DNA of 64,000 nucleotides from Candidatus Thiodiazotropha endoloripes. GTDB lineage: Bacteria > Pseudomonadota > Gammaproteobacteria > Chromatiales > Chromatiaceae. Under the pieces are notes generated by a model, which saw nothing but the letters and a program-made list of their open reading frames with translations, made no database searches and was not told where the DNA came from. Of this stretch, positions 35,404 through 44,949 are shown piece after piece. A program made the position numbers and the translations under genes. How positions within the stretch are numbered: the stretch's first letter is position 1; each line of letters begins with the position of its first letter. The stretch is from positions 248,001 to 312,000 of the forward strand of contig NZ_LVJW01000003.1 in the NCBI RefSeq assembly GCF_001708965.1, written 5' to 3'.

Positions 35404-35907
35404 ATGACTCTTTCAGCAGAACAAAATTGTTACTTTTGCAAGGTAACCAGTCAGACAGCCGATCCTTTTATTTTCGAGAACAGATCCTTTGTCGGTATCT
35501 TTGATACTAATCCGGTCAACCCTGGTCATGCACTGGTGATTCCACGTAGGCATGTCGCATCTATCTTCAATCTAAATGATGCCGAGCATGAGGATTATTT
35601 CGATGCAATTAAGGGTGTTAAAGATGTCATTGAAACAACTGACATGATAGAGCTTTATCAAAACATGCTTAATCGACGTTATCTCCAAAATCGGCCTAAG
35701 GATCACATTGAAACTGTTTTACAATTACCCTTCTTGTTAGACAAGCCGAATGCATACACGATCGGTAATAACGACGGACGAGAAGCGGGAAGAAGTATAG
35801 ACCATTTACATGTGATTCTTTTACCGCGCTACAAAGGGGATGTAGAGAACCCGAGCGGAGGAATCCGAAATGTCATTCCCAGCAGGGCAAACTATCAAAG
35901 AACCTGA
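35404..35907 (+). CDS. HIT family protein with altered triad and insertion
   Basis: 167 residues. The HIT fold is clear: CYFCKVT, IFENRSFVGIFDTNPVNPGHALVIPRRHV and, near the end, YTIGNNDGREAGRSIDHLHVILLPRYKGD. The triad H-x-H-x-H reads H-L-H-V-I: the first two His (including the likely nucleophile) are kept but the third is Ile. About 25 extra residues (MIELYQNMLNRRYLQNRPKD...) sit between the helix after the first domain half and the YTIG strand. HIT proteins cleave or transfer nucleoside phosphates. The GTP/ATP-type substrate is not deducible. It stands alone. Confidence 0.85.
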   Translation: MTLSAEQNCYFCKVTSQTADPFIFENRSFVGIFDTNPVNPGHALVIPRRHVASIFNLNDAEHEDYFDAIKGVKDVIETTDMIELYQNMLNRRYLQNRPKDHIETVLQLPFLLDKPNAYTIGNNDGREAGRSIDHLHVILLPRYKGDVENPSGGIRNVIPSRANYQRT

Positions 35908-36599
35908 GTGAGAGATTTAAAAGCTTATTCTACAAGCCTATGCTGTAATTCAAAACAGAACTCGGAAAGACGTTGATTTGTTGTCAGAAACTGCATCTAT
36001 CCGCAAAAATTGAGTAGACAACACCCAATTACTTCTGATGACTCAATCAAAGAGCCCTACATCAAATTTGTATATGGCCTAACAGGCCCTAACCGGGTGG
36101 GGCTGGGAATTCTCGACATCCTCATCTGCATCACAGACACTTATGAGCCGATTGACCTAGGCGCAAACATGATCGTGGAGTAGCGCTGTGAACTTGGTTG
36201 ACTCTCCGATTATGACAACAAGCTGCTTTCTGTCTATTCTTGCCCGGTTGAGTAGGATATCGGTGGCCTGTAGCGATATTATCGATCGTTACGGTCTCTG
36301 TAATCGTTCTTTCTGTAAACAGGGGATGCTGAATATCCATACCATCCCTGCTGCTCGTGTCTCGGCTTTTTTTATAATCCTCATGATTACTGACAGGACT
36401 CTCAGTTTATTCAGAATTTGCAGTGGTTAAATACGCTGCTTCATCCGTCGCCCATCCGCACTCCCCGCTATTGTCTTTTGTTATCTTACCGTGATACTTC
36501 CGTGATAATTCTCTATAAGAATTGATTCACGCTGATGGCAAAGCCAGCCTTCAGTGTTTTTACATTACAGAATAATTTTGTAAACCGAAGGAGATATTC
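35908..36599. other. Intergenic region upstream of the bufferin operon
   Basis: No accepted gene. It contains a hairpin GGCCT-aac-AGGCC that shares the egtB-palindrome half-site (36076-36092), then short frames of doubtful nature (36131-36430), and, close to bufA, a tandem 11-base repeat and an inverted repeat listed separately. Confidence 0.5.
36490..36523 (+). promoter_or_regulatory. Candidate regulatory site upstream of bufA
   Basis: Two near-identical 11-base units stand in tandem (CGTGATACTTC at 36490-36500 and CGTGATAATTC at 36501-36511), overlapping a 6-5-6 inverted repeat AATTCT-CTATA-AGAATT (36507-36523). They lie about 80 bases before the bufA start and could be a regulator's binding site for a metal-responsive factor. 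No experimental support. Confidence 0.4.
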
Positions 36600-36866
36600 A
36601 TGATAACCCGCAGAAAATTCGCTTCGATTGCGCTGGCATCCACCGCCGCCACCATGTTTTCCATGGCACCTGTCGCTACGGTCCAGGCCGGAAGTGATGC
36701 GAATGTGCAATGTTATGGTGTAAACAAGTGTAAGGGCCATAATGATTGTAAAACCGCCAATAATGCCTGTAAGGGCCATGCAGCATGTAAAGGGCAGGGA
36801 TTTATTAAAATGTCCCAACACGCCTGTGAAGAGATTGGTGGCTCTGTAAATAAACCGAAAGGGTAA
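36600..36866 (+). CDS. bufA: Bufferin-type RiPP metallophore precursor (BufA2-like)
   Basis: 88 residues. The N-terminal 30 residues form an export signal that opens with TRRKF, a possible twin-arginine motif, and ends at VQA. The mature part is short and Cys-rich: C38, C44, C50, C57, C63 and C76, in the repeating pattern [10 protein letters not shown]...[14 protein letters not shown] that marks the BufA2 family of periplasmic copper-binding peptides. In bufferins some Cys are turned into thiooxazoles by the MNIO enzyme encoded next door. An AGGAGAT ribosome site lies 7 bases before the ATG. Role: periplasmic metal buffering or defence; which metal is inference (copper in known cases). Confidence 0.88.
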   Translation: MITRRKFASIALASTAATMFSMAPVATVQAGSDANVQCYGVNKCKGHNDCKTANNACKGHAACKGQGFIKMSQHACEEIGGSVNKPKG

Positions 36867-36890
36867 TTCAAGTAACGATGGACTGGTGCG

Positions 36891-36904
36891 CTATCCAAGG
36901 ATAG
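36891..36904 (+). repeat. Short hairpin between bufA and bufB
   Basis: CTATCC-AA-GGATAG forms a 6-bp hairpin 24 bases after the bufA stop and 26 before the bufB start. No T-run follows. It might act as an RNA-stability element that keeps precursor mRNA in excess over the enzyme's; this is inference. Confidence 0.35.
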
Positions 36905-36929
36905 TGATGCCAGTTCCTTACTTGCACAC

Positions 36930-37808
36930 ATGCCAATCATCGATTGGGGAAGCGTTGTGATCGAAACTGAAGACAATCAAAGACCTTTTCTCGGTTATGG
37001 ATTGGGTCTGCGAAGACAGCATTACGAAGCTGTGATCGATACCAAACCTGAAGTGGACTGGTTTGAAATCATCTCTGAGAACTATATGGTGGATGGTGGT
37101 AAGCCACTCCATTATCTTGATCGGATTCGTGAGCACTACCCCATGGTAATGCATGGTGTGTCTATGTCCATCGGTAGTATTGAACCACTGAATTACGATT
37201 ATCTGGATAGATTGAAGGCTTTGATAGAGCGTGTCGAGCCTGCCTGGTTTTCAGATCATCTATGCTGGACCGGTATCGAAAAACTGAACATGCACGACCT
37301 GCTTCCTCTGCCTTATACAGAAGAGGCGTTGGATCATGTGGTAGAACGTATCGTCAAGGTACAGGACTATCTTGGACGACAGATGTTGATTGAAAATGTA
37401 TCAAGTTATGTAAGTTACAACGAGTCACAGTTGACGGAATGGGAATTTTTACGCGAGGTGGTGGAACGCGCCGACTGTTTGATGCTGCTCGATATCAACA
37501 ACATATACGTCAGTGCCTTTAATCACCATTTTGATCCAGTTGAATATTTAAGGGCGATGCCCAGTGAGCGGATCTATCAAATCCACTTGGCTGGCCACAC
37601 ACAAGAGAAGGGACTGATCGTGGATACTCATGATCATCCTATTATAGATCCGGTTTATGAGTTGTATGCCGAGGCGGTCAGACACTTTGGTCGTGTCAGC
37701 ACGATGATTGAGCGTGATGACAATATACCGCCACTGATGGATCTGCTGTCTGAGCTCGATCGTGTTCGGCAGATCGGTAATGCCCTTTATAGTGAACAGG
37801 TGGCGTAA
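36930..37808 (+). CDS. bufB: MNIO (DUF692) bufferin-modifying oxidase BufB
   Basis: 292 residues of the DUF692 TIM-barrel family, multinuclear non-haem iron oxidases. FLGYGLGLRRQHYEAV opens the barrel, and likely metal ligands follow: H75 (VMHGVSMSIGS), H110 (WFSDHLCW), E155 (LIENVSSYV), D188 (LLDINNIYV), H219/H223 (IHLAGH), D232-x-H234 (DTHDHP) and E261 (MIERDD). It modifies Cys in the BufA core peptide with O2. The gene lies 63 bases after bufA and 3 bases before bufC, the canonical order. Confidence 0.93.
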   Translation: MPIIDWGSVVIETEDNQRPFLGYGLGLRRQHYEAVIDTKPEVDWFEIISENYMVDGGKPLHYLDRIREHYPMVMHGVSMSIGSIEPLNYDYLDRLKALIERVEPAWFSDHLCWTGIEKLNMHDLLPLPYTEEALDHVVERIVKVQDYLGRQMLIENVSSYVSYNESQLTEWEFLREVVERADCLMLLDINNIYVSAFNHHFDPVEYLRAMPSERIYQIHLAGHTQEKGLIVDTHDHPIIDPVYELYAEAVRHFGRVSTMIERDDNIPPLMDLLSELDRVRQIGNALYSEQVA

Positions 37809-37811
37809 GGG

Positions 37812-38615
37812 GTGACAATGATGCCGCTAAGTGAATTGCAGTCACGTTTTCAGAGTTACATTCTACAGCCTGAAAATGGAGAGGAGATCTCATGGGTAAG
37901 CGGGACAGACCAGGTGCCATCACGCTATCGGCTCTCAGTCTATGCCAATGCCTATCTCTTACGTTTGAAAGAGGTTCTGGAAACTGACTATCCTGCGGTG
38001 AATATGGCCATTGGTGATGATCGTTTCGGACCACTGGCAGAAAGCTATATCAGGCAACACCCGTCCCATTTCTTTTCTCTGCGGGATTTCGGCTGTCGAT
38101 TCGCAGCCTACCTCCGTGAACAGGTTGGCAGCGAAGATTCGCTGCGGGATCTGGCATGGCTGCCGGAGCTGGCGCAGTTTGAGTGGACCTTGGGGCTGGC
38201 ATTCGATGCGGCCGGATCCATGCTACTGGAGGAACAGGATATGGCCTCCATACCGGCCGACGCATGGCCCACGCTTCGGTTTGAGTTTTGCCCCTCTGTC
38301 TACCGTATCGATCATGAGTGGAATATTCCAACCATGTGGAAGTCTCTCACCGCCGATCCACCGGCAACTGTCGAGGCGATAGAGACATCTGGCAGCTGGT
38401 TGATCTGGCGTCAAAATCTGGTGACGCGCTTTCGCTCGCTGGATGAGGATGAGCGGTTGATCCTTGATCTGCTTCACGCTGGCGGTACTTTCAATGAGGG
38501 ATGTGAAATATTGGCATCACAGATTGACCGGGAGGGTGTATCGATGCGGGCAGCCAGTCTGCTTAAGGGTTGGATCAGGCAGGGGATCATTGCGGACGCT
38601 GTCTGCGCTTACTGA
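37812..38615 (+). CDS. bufC: DUF2063/BufC-HvfC family partner protein
   Basis: 267 residues. The N-terminal half is the DUF2063 helical domain (LQSRFQSYIL, then SRYRLSVYANAYLLRLKEVLETDYPAV and HFFSLRDFGCRFAAYLRE), found next to nearly every MNIO enzyme, and the C-terminal half is the family's second domain. It is thought to bind the precursor and present it to the MNIO enzyme. It starts 3 bases after bufB. The DoxX-like membrane partner (bufD) common in such operons is absent here. Confidence 0.92.
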   Translation: MTMMPLSELQSRFQSYILQPENGEEISWVSGTDQVPSRYRLSVYANAYLLRLKEVLETDYPAVNMAIGDDRFGPLAESYIRQHPSHFFSLRDFGCRFAAYLREQVGSEDSLRDLAWLPELAQFEWTLGLAFDAAGSMLLEEQDMASIPADAWPTLRFEFCPSVYRIDHEWNIPTMWKSLTADPPATVEAIETSGSWLIWRQNLVTRFRSLDEDERLILDLLHAGGTFNEGCEILASQIDREGVSMRAASLLKGWIRQGIIADAVCAY

Positions 38616-38985
38616 TAAAGTCAAAGCGTGATGAAATCTGGAGAACACCCCTGTTCCCGCCTGATCATGGGCACCGATAACGATTTTCAAGCTCGCGGAC
38701 AGCCGATATAGCGGAGGAGAGGTGTCCTCGACATCTGTTACCCACCCATTTCACTTCAGAGAATTCCCCTCCTGGTCCCAGGAATCCAATAAAACCTCAC
38801 TCCTAATACCTTAATTGACGCTTTTTAGCTACCACAGGGTATTGAATTCCTGTCTATTGCCCCCGTTACCTAGTGCCGCACAGTTAAACGGTCAATTTAA
38901 AATATTTTGATACCTGCCGATATATACTGTGTTTAGCGATAATTTTTAACTATTACGAGTTGTTCCAAATGGATTGGTAAGCTCT
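38616..38985. other. Intergenic region, no gene recognised
   Basis: No bufD-like or other gene. It holds the promoter of the following c-di-GMP gene, with an AT-rich tract around 38880-38960 that is a likely promoter area. Confidence 0.4.
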
Positions 38986-41067
38986 ATGATTCAATCATTT
39001 CCGCTTGTTCACAGTGATAAGGCCAGGTTAAGGGTACAGCTTTGGCTGGTCTTTTTCGGCTGGACACTGATGGTGCTGTTGTTGCTCCTCTGGTCGTTGA
39101 ACAAGGAGGATGCGGAGATGCTGGAGCTGGCACGCCAGGAGGCGATCGACAATTTCAACAAGGATCAGGCGTTTCGGGTCTGGGCAACTACCCATGGGGG
39201 TGTCTACGTACCCGTTACCGAGCGTACCCAGCCAAGTCCCCTCCTGAATCACATTCCTGAACGGGATCTGGTGACGCCTTCCGGTCGTCAACTGACCCTG
39301 ATGAATCCAGCCTACATGCTGCGTCAGATGATGGACGATTACGCGGATCTCTATGGCGTCAGAGGGAGAATCACCAGCATCAAACCGCTCAATCCGGACA
39401 ATGCACCGGACGACTGGGAACGGGCAGCTCTGGAGTCTTTCAGCCGAGGTGAGAAAGAGCAGTTTGAGCTTACTGATATCGATGGTGAGCCATACCTGCG
39501 CCTGATTCGTCCCATGCAGACCCAGGCAGGTTGCCTCAAGTGTCACCATAATCAGGGCTATAAGGTGGGGGATGTCCGGGGTGGAGTGGGAATATCTGTG
39601 CCGATGAGGGACTACTTAGCCACGGCTGCCGTGCAAAAGCGGGAGATTTCTATGGGGCTGGGATTGATCTGGTTGGCGGGTCTCAGTGCCATCGGCTTTT
39701 ATGCCAAGCGCAGCTACCAACGACTTGAGGAGCGCAAGGATTATGAGGATCAGATCTGGCAGCAGGCCAATTTCGACTCACTGACGGGTCTTTCGAACCG
39801 TAATCTCTTCCTCGACAGGCTGGATCATGCACTGGCCTATGCGCAGCGGCAACAGACCATGGTCGCGTTGCTGTTTATCGATCTGGATCGTTTCAAGTAT
39901 GTCAACGATGCCCTGGGGCATGTTACAGGCGATCAACTGCTGCAGGAGGCGGCTCGCAGACTGCGATTGTGCGTCAGAGAGATGGATACGGTATCCCGAC
40001 TGGGTGGTGATGAGTTTACCGTTATTCTGCCCGCCATCAGTGAGGGTCAATCGGTTGCCAGAGTGGCCGCCTCGATACTCAATGAATTGTCACGACCATT
40101 CGATCTGGCGGCTCAGGAGACCCATGTCTCCGCCAGTATCGGTATCACCATCTATCCGCAGGATGGCAGTGATTCGGGCATGTTACTACAGCATGCCGAC
40201 ACCGCCATGTACCAGGCCAAGGAGGATGGGCGCAATACCTATCGCTTCTTCACCTGGGAGATGAATCGAGAGGCCGAGGGACGAATCTCAATGGGTGCAG
40301 CCCTGCGTAACGCAATCCGTGAAAAGGAGTTTCTACTTCACTATCAGCCCATTGTTGATATCGCGGATGGTCAGATTGTGGGTGCTGAGGCTTTGATTCG
40401 ATGGGAGTCACCTGGGCGTGGGCGTGTTAGGCCGGATGAGTTCATCCCGGTGGCGGAGGAGAGCGGGCTGATCGTACCCATCGGGGATTGGGTGCTGCAG
40501 CAAGCCGCATTGGATCTCAAACAATGGGATCGAGCTGGACTGAAGATGGAACTGCTCTCGGTCAACGTCTCCACAGTGCAGTTCCAGTACGAGGGATTCC
40601 TGGAAAAAATGGCTGATCTTTTGAAGGCCAATCAGCATCTCTCTTCCAGGCTCTTCCTTGAGATTACCGAGAGCGTCTTTCTGAACGAACATCGGGAGCC
40701 GGGTGTGCGTTTGGGTGTGCTGCGTCAGCAAGGCATCAGGATATCCATCGACGATTTCGGTACCGGTTATTCGTCCTTGAGCTACCTCAAGCGGTTTCCC
40801 GTGGATAAGATCAAGATCGATCGATCATTCGTTCGGGATGTGACCACCGATCCGGAAGATGCCGCCCTGTGTGAAGCGATTATTGCCATGGCCCATCATC
40901 TCGGACTCAAGGTGGTGGCTGAGGGTGTGGAGACAGAGGCCCAGTGGCAATTTCTGCGTAAAAGCGGTTGTGACTTCGCCCAGGGTTTCTACTTCAGCCA
41001 ACCATTGACGGTTGGTGATTTCACCGAATATCTGGGTAAACATAGAAACATGATGGTGGTAGGCTGA
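38986..41067 (+). CDS. Haem-motif (DUF3365/Tll0287-like) GGDEF-EAL protein
   Basis: 693 residues from the ATG at 38986 (a TTG four codons upstream is less likely). One membrane helix (about 17-36), a periplasmic DUF3365/Tll0287-like domain with a c-haem motif CLKCH at 183-187, a second helix (about 218-235), then GGDEF and EAL. The GGDEF site is intact (RLGGDEF) with RxxD (REMD) before it; the EAL domain keeps EALIRW, DDFGTGYSSL and DFAQGFYFSQP. Its sensor resembles that of the diguanylate cyclase at 14.1 kb, but it lacks HAMP and PAS and can also degrade c-di-GMP. A decayed copy of its EAL end lies 2 kb downstream. Confidence 0.92.
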   Translation: MIQSFPLVHSDKARLRVQLWLVFFGWTLMVLLLLLWSLNKEDAEMLELARQEAIDNFNKDQAFRVWATTHGGVYVPVTERTQPSPLLNHIPERDLVTPSGRQLTLMNPAYMLRQMMDDYADLYGVRGRITSIKPLNPDNAPDDWERAALESFSRGEKEQFELTDIDGEPYLRLIRPMQTQAGCLKCHHNQGYKVGDVRGGVGISVPMRDYLATAAVQKREISMGLGLIWLAGLSAIGFYAKRSYQRLEERKDYEDQIWQQANFDSLTGLSNRNLFLDRLDHALAYAQRQQTMVALLFIDLDRFKYVNDALGHVTGDQLLQEAARRLRLCVREMDTVSRLGGDEFTVILPAISEGQSVARVAASILNELSRPFDLAAQETHVSASIGITIYPQDGSDSGMLLQHADTAMYQAKEDGRNTYRFFTWEMNREAEGRISMGAALRNAIREKEFLLHYQPIVDIADGQIVGAEALIRWESPGRGRVRPDEFIPVAEESGLIVPIGDWVLQQAALDLKQWDRAGLKMELLSVNVSTVQFQYEGFLEKMADLLKANQHLSSRLFLEITESVFLNEHREPGVRLGVLRQQGIRISIDDFGTGYSSLSYLKRFPVDKIKIDRSFVRDVTTDPEDAALCEAIIAMAHHLGLKVVAEGVETEAQWQFLRKSGCDFAQGFYFSQPLTVGDFTEYLGKHRNMMVVG

Positions 41068-41088
41068 GAATGCCGGCAACCCGTCTGA

Positions 41089-42867
41089 TTATGCACTCAT
41101 AACCTGATTGCGACCGGCTCTCTTGGCGGCATACAGGGCTGTGTCCGCCGTGCTCAACAGATCGCCCCAGGATTTGGCATGTTCCGGCATGGTGGCGACT
41201 CCGATGCTGATGGTCAAGTTGATCGTTTTACCGTTCTCAAGGGAGGACAGAGGCGTACCGGCGATCTGTCGGCAGAGCCGCTCTGCTAACTCCAATGCTT
41301 TTGGGAATGGTGTCTCCGGCAGTACAATCACAAACTCCTCACCGCCATAACGTGCGGCATAATCGGTTTTGCGTACGTTCCGGTCTATAAAGCTGGTCAA
41401 TTGGCGGAGGACCTGATCTCCGGTCGGGTGACCGTACTGATCATTGATCTGTTTGAAATGATCGATGTCAATCATAAAGAGTGACAGCTCGTGGTTATAT
41501 CGTATTGACCGCTGTGCCTCCTCTTCTAGACGCCTCTCCAGTTCAGAGCGGTTGTACAAGCCGGTCAGTGGGTCATGTATTGCTTGTTGCTTCAGTGTCT
41601 CTTCAGTCTGCTTACGTTTTGATATGTCATGCATGGTAACGAACACCTGATAAGGCCGGTCCTGTTCAGGTTTAAATTGGGGGATGGCGGTGATATTCAG
41701 CCATACCGTACGTTTTTCACGACTGTGATAGACGCCGACAATTGCACCCCTGACAGGTTTTCCCGTCAGCAACGCCTGCATTGAAGGGTGCTGGTCACCG
41801 GGAATCGTTGTACCATCTTCCCGGATTACCCGCCATTGCGGGTCCATCGAGGTTTTTCCGATAAACTGATCGTAGGTTACGCCCAGCAGTTTAAGTCCGG
41901 CTGAGTTGATATCGATCAATACTCCATCAACTCTTTGAAAGAATGCTCCCTGAGCCATGTTTTCGAAGAGTGTGCGGAACTTCTCTTCATTAAACTTTAG
42001 ATTGTAGTGCTCTCGCCAGTGATAGTAGATGAACAGCCCTATGACTATGAGAGCAAGTAGTGTGGTTGCACCCGTGGCTATCTGTAAGGTGAGTACTCTT
42101 TCATCCTCTTTCCTGTCCAGGATGCCCAGCCACTTTTCCCGCAAATGATCATAGGTGCCGTTGGCAATGATTAACGACAATCCTTCATTGAGTAGAGCAA
42201 GCAGTTCTTTGTCACCGTCTGCAACGGCAAAACAAAAGTCCTGTTTGAACTCAGTTAACGGCGCTATTGCGGTTTCGATATTCTTAAGACCAAGCTTGTC
42301 GATGAGAGTCAGTCCAACCAGCCGTTGTGCGACAATGCTATCGATTTCACCCCCGGCAAGCATTAAGAATGCTTCTTCATAGGTTTTGGTGGCAACAATA
42401 TTTTCTGTGAAACCCTCCCGGTGTAAAAACTCTTCAGCATTATCACCTTGCAGAACCCCGATGCTGAGTCCCATAAGGTCTTGCAGATTGGCAATATCGT
42501 GTTTGCCATCACGAACAAAAACAGCTCCATACAGACTGATGTAAGGAATCGTGAAGTCAAAAAGCGCTTCACGCTCCGGGGTGCGACCAACCAGTGGTAG
42601 AGCGTCCAGCCAACCCTTTTCAAGCTCCTGTTTGATTACTGGCCAGGCCCCGGTCTTAAATGTTACGTCACGGTTCATCGCCTGAAGTGCGGCGCGCATC
42701 AATTCAACGGAAAAGCCATCTGCACGACCGTCTTCCAGGACAATTGAGAACGGTGGATAGTCGAGTTCGCTTGCGGATTTCACTGGATCCGATTCGGCTG
42801 TGCCAGTCATGAGAAGAATGGACAATATGAGGCCAAATGTTCTGCTTTTAATGGATGTCTTGTTCAA
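41089..42867 (-). CDS. SBP-PAS-GGDEF sensor diguanylate cyclase
   Basis: About 592 residues. I chose the TTG at 42867 because GGAGGAG lies 6 bases before it and it gives a clean signal (NKTSIKSRTFGLILSILLMTG); the frame is open to another TTG at 42912. A periplasmic solute-binding domain of the SBP_bac_3 type follows (YPPFSIVLEDGRADGFSVEL, then DLMGLSIGVLQGDNAEEFL), then a membrane helix near 265-285, a PAS domain and GGDEF. The active site is RYGGEEF with RxxD (RKTD) before it. Such sensors bind amino acids or similar ligands. It is convergent with the haem sensor upstream and has no transporter partner nearby. Confidence 0.92.
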   Translation of the reverse strand: MNKTSIKSRTFGLILSILLMTGTAESDPVKSASELDYPPFSIVLEDGRADGFSVELMRAALQAMNRDVTFKTGAWPVIKQELEKGWLDALPLVGRTPEREALFDFTIPYISLYGAVFVRDGKHDIANLQDLMGLSIGVLQGDNAEEFLHREGFTENIVATKTYEEAFLMLAGGEIDSIVAQRLVGLTLIDKLGLKNIETAIAPLTEFKQDFCFAVADGDKELLALLNEGLSLIIANGTYDHLREKWLGILDRKEDERVLTLQIATGATTLLALIVIGLFIYYHWREHYNLKFNEEKFRTLFENMAQGAFFQRVDGVLIDINSAGLKLLGVTYDQFIGKTSMDPQWRVIREDGTTIPGDQHPSMQALLTGKPVRGAIVGVYHSREKRTVWLNITAIPQFKPEQDRPYQVFVTMHDISKRKQTEETLKQQAIHDPLTGLYNRSELERRLEEEAQRSIRYNHELSLFMIDIDHFKQINDQYGHPTGDQVLRQLTSFIDRNVRKTDYAARYGGEEFVIVLPETPFPKALELAERLCRQIAGTPLSSLENGKTINLTISIGVATMPEHAKSWGDLLSTADTALYAAKRAGRNQVMSA

Positions 42868-43076
42868 CCAAAACTCCTCCGAGAGACATGCAGATCCAAA
42901 ATAGGAGATCAACTTCTCGGAATCTCTATCTCTACACTGATCCGTTGATCGATCACTACCTATAGCCTAATTATACCTTATGGATTGGACAATCTTTTGA
43001 GTTTACAGATCGTCACATGGGCAATCCTGTATTGAAGATTACGCTATCAGGTTATTGATCAACGATACCCTGTTGT

Positions 43077-43433
43077 GGGTTGAGTATGCGTAAACAGGGT
43101 ATCAGTATCTCGATTGACAATTTCAACACCGGCTACTCTTCACTGAGCTACCTCAAACGCTTTCCTGTGGACAAGATCAAGATCGATCAATCATTTGTAA
43201 GGGATGTGACCACCGGTCCTGAAGATGCCGTTATGAGTGAAGCAATTATCGCCATGGTCCATCACCTGGAACTCAAGGTTGTGGCTGAGGGTGTGGAGAC
43301 TGCGGCATAGTGGCAATTCCTGCGTAGCAGCGGCTGTGACTATGCCCGGGGTTACTACTTCAGCCAACCACTGATTGTAAGTGATTTCACTGACCATCTG
43401 GATAGACACCAAAAATTGATGAGGACAGGCTGA
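43077..43433 (+). pseudogene. Decayed partial copy of an EAL domain
   Basis: The plus strand reads like the last 115 codons of the haem GGDEF-EAL gene (40.7-41.07 kb): RKQGISISIDNFNTGYSSLSY, DKIKIDQSFVRDVTTGPEDA, VVAEGVETAA, a TAG at 43308-43310 where the intact copy has Gln, then WQFLRSSGCDYARGYYFSQP and a final TGA at 43431. The catalytic DDFGTG is now DNFNTG. The start of the EAL domain and all upstream domains are missing. It looks like a partial duplication that has lost function. Confidence 0.85.
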
Positions 43434-43622
43434 ATTGTCTGCCAAACGGCCTTCAGGTGCGAATGACGAAACCCGGAATCAACGTCGTCTGAGGGTGGTT
43501 CGGTAGGCCGCTGACGGCAGACAGTCAATCTGGCGTTTAATCTTCCTGCACTCCACGACTATAATAGACCGCTTTTGCCGGGTCTGCGCCTGGCCGTGTT
43601 CGAATATCAAAAGGTTGATTCT

Positions 43623-44813
43623 ATGATCATTAAACCCAGAGTCCGTGGGTTCATTTGTACCAATGCCCACCCAACTGGCTGTGCAGCCAACGTCCAGGAA
43701 CAGATTGATTACATCAGAGGCTCCGCTATTCCGGCTGGCCGGGGACCTGAAAATGTATTGATAATCGGTGCGTCAACCGGTTATGGCCTGGCGACACGCA
43801 TCACGGCCGCATTTGGCTATGGCGCCAACACGCTGGGCGTGTTCTATGAAAAACCGGGCAGTGAGAAGCGCACCGGTACGGCAGGGTTTTATAATGCGGC
43901 CGCCTTTGAGGAGAAGGCCAAGGCTGAGGGTTTATACGCCAAAAGCTTCAATGGCGATGCTTTCTCTGATGAGATGAAAGATCGAGTGGTCGAGACCATC
44001 AAAGCCGAGATGGGGAAAATTGACCTGGTGGTGTACAGTTTGGCCTCGCCCAAGCGAACCGACCCCAAAACCGGTGTACTCCATAGCTCCGTACTGAAGA
44101 CGATCGGTAAATCCTACACCGCAAAAAACCTGAACACCGATACGCTCCAGGTGGGTGAGGTCACCATTGACCCGGCCACCGATGAGGAGATCGAGGCAAC
44201 CGTCAAAGTGATGGGTGGTGAGGATTGGGCGATGTGGTTGCAGGCGCTGGCAGCGGCTGATCTGCTGGCCGAGGGCGCGCAAACCACCGCTTATACCTAT
44301 TTAGGAGACAAGATCACCTGGCCGATCTACGGCCATGCCACGATCGGCCGGGCAAAAGAGGACCTGGATCGAACTGCCAGCGAACTCAACAAGCAGCTGG
44401 CTCCCATCCAGGGAGAAGCTCGAGTGGCCGTGCTTAAGGCATTGGTGACCCAGGCCAGCTCCGCCATACCAGTGATGCCTCTCTACATGTCCATTCTATT
44501 CAAATTGATGAAGGCGCAGGGTACTCATGAAGGCTGTATTGAGCAGACTCAGCGCTTATTTACCGAGGGTCTCTACTCCGAGACCCCACGTGTGGATGAT
44601 GCCAACCGTCTGCGTATGGATGAAAAAGAGCTGGACCCGCAACTGCAGGCCGAAGTGGAGAGTGTTTGGTCACAGGTAACCACTGAAAACGTTGAAGAGA
44701 TGACAGACATTGCCGGCTACAATGCCGACTTTCTCAAGCTGTTCGGCTTTGGTGTTTCAACGGTAGACTACGATGCCGACGTATCGCCGCTTGTGCTGGT
44801 GGATTTTGAGTAA
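43623..44813 (+). CDS. fabV: FabV-type trans-2-enoyl-ACP/CoA reductase
   Basis: 396 residues from the ATG at 43623, which has AAAAGG 9 bases upstream; the frame extends to 43575 without a better start. The family signatures are complete: [49 protein letters not shown] and the catalytic Y-x8-K in [17 protein letters not shown]. FabV reduces the enoyl intermediate with NAD(P)H in the last step of each fatty-acid elongation round, and it is insensitive to triclosan. It stands alone. Confidence 0.96.
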   Translation: MIIKPRVRGFICTNAHPTGCAANVQEQIDYIRGSAIPAGRGPENVLIIGASTGYGLATRITAAFGYGANTLGVFYEKPGSEKRTGTAGFYNAAAFEEKAKAEGLYAKSFNGDAFSDEMKDRVVETIKAEMGKIDLVVYSLASPKRTDPKTGVLHSSVLKTIGKSYTAKNLNTDTLQVGEVTIDPATDEEIEATVKVMGGEDWAMWLQALAAADLLAEGAQTTAYTYLGDKITWPIYGHATIGRAKEDLDRTASELNKQLAPIQGEARVAVLKALVTQASSAIPVMPLYMSILFKLMKAQGTHEGCIEQTQRLFTEGLYSETPRVDDANRLRMDEKELDPQLQAEVESVWSQVTTENVEEMTDIAGYNADFLKLFGFGVSTVDYDADVSPLVLVDFE

Positions 44814-44949
44814 GCCAACGGACAGCTCCACTATAGTCCGCCTCCGGACAGATAGCCGCAGCAACGCTGGCCGTCCAAACCGCGCAGCGCCATGACAGTC
44901 AATTGATGGAGAAAAAGCTGAATCTTTGATTTATTGGCTGGAAAAGCCT

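Noticed and set aside
36131-36430. Frames on both strands upstream of bufA
   Set aside because: They are antisense to each other and lack coding character; the region more likely holds the bufferin promoter.
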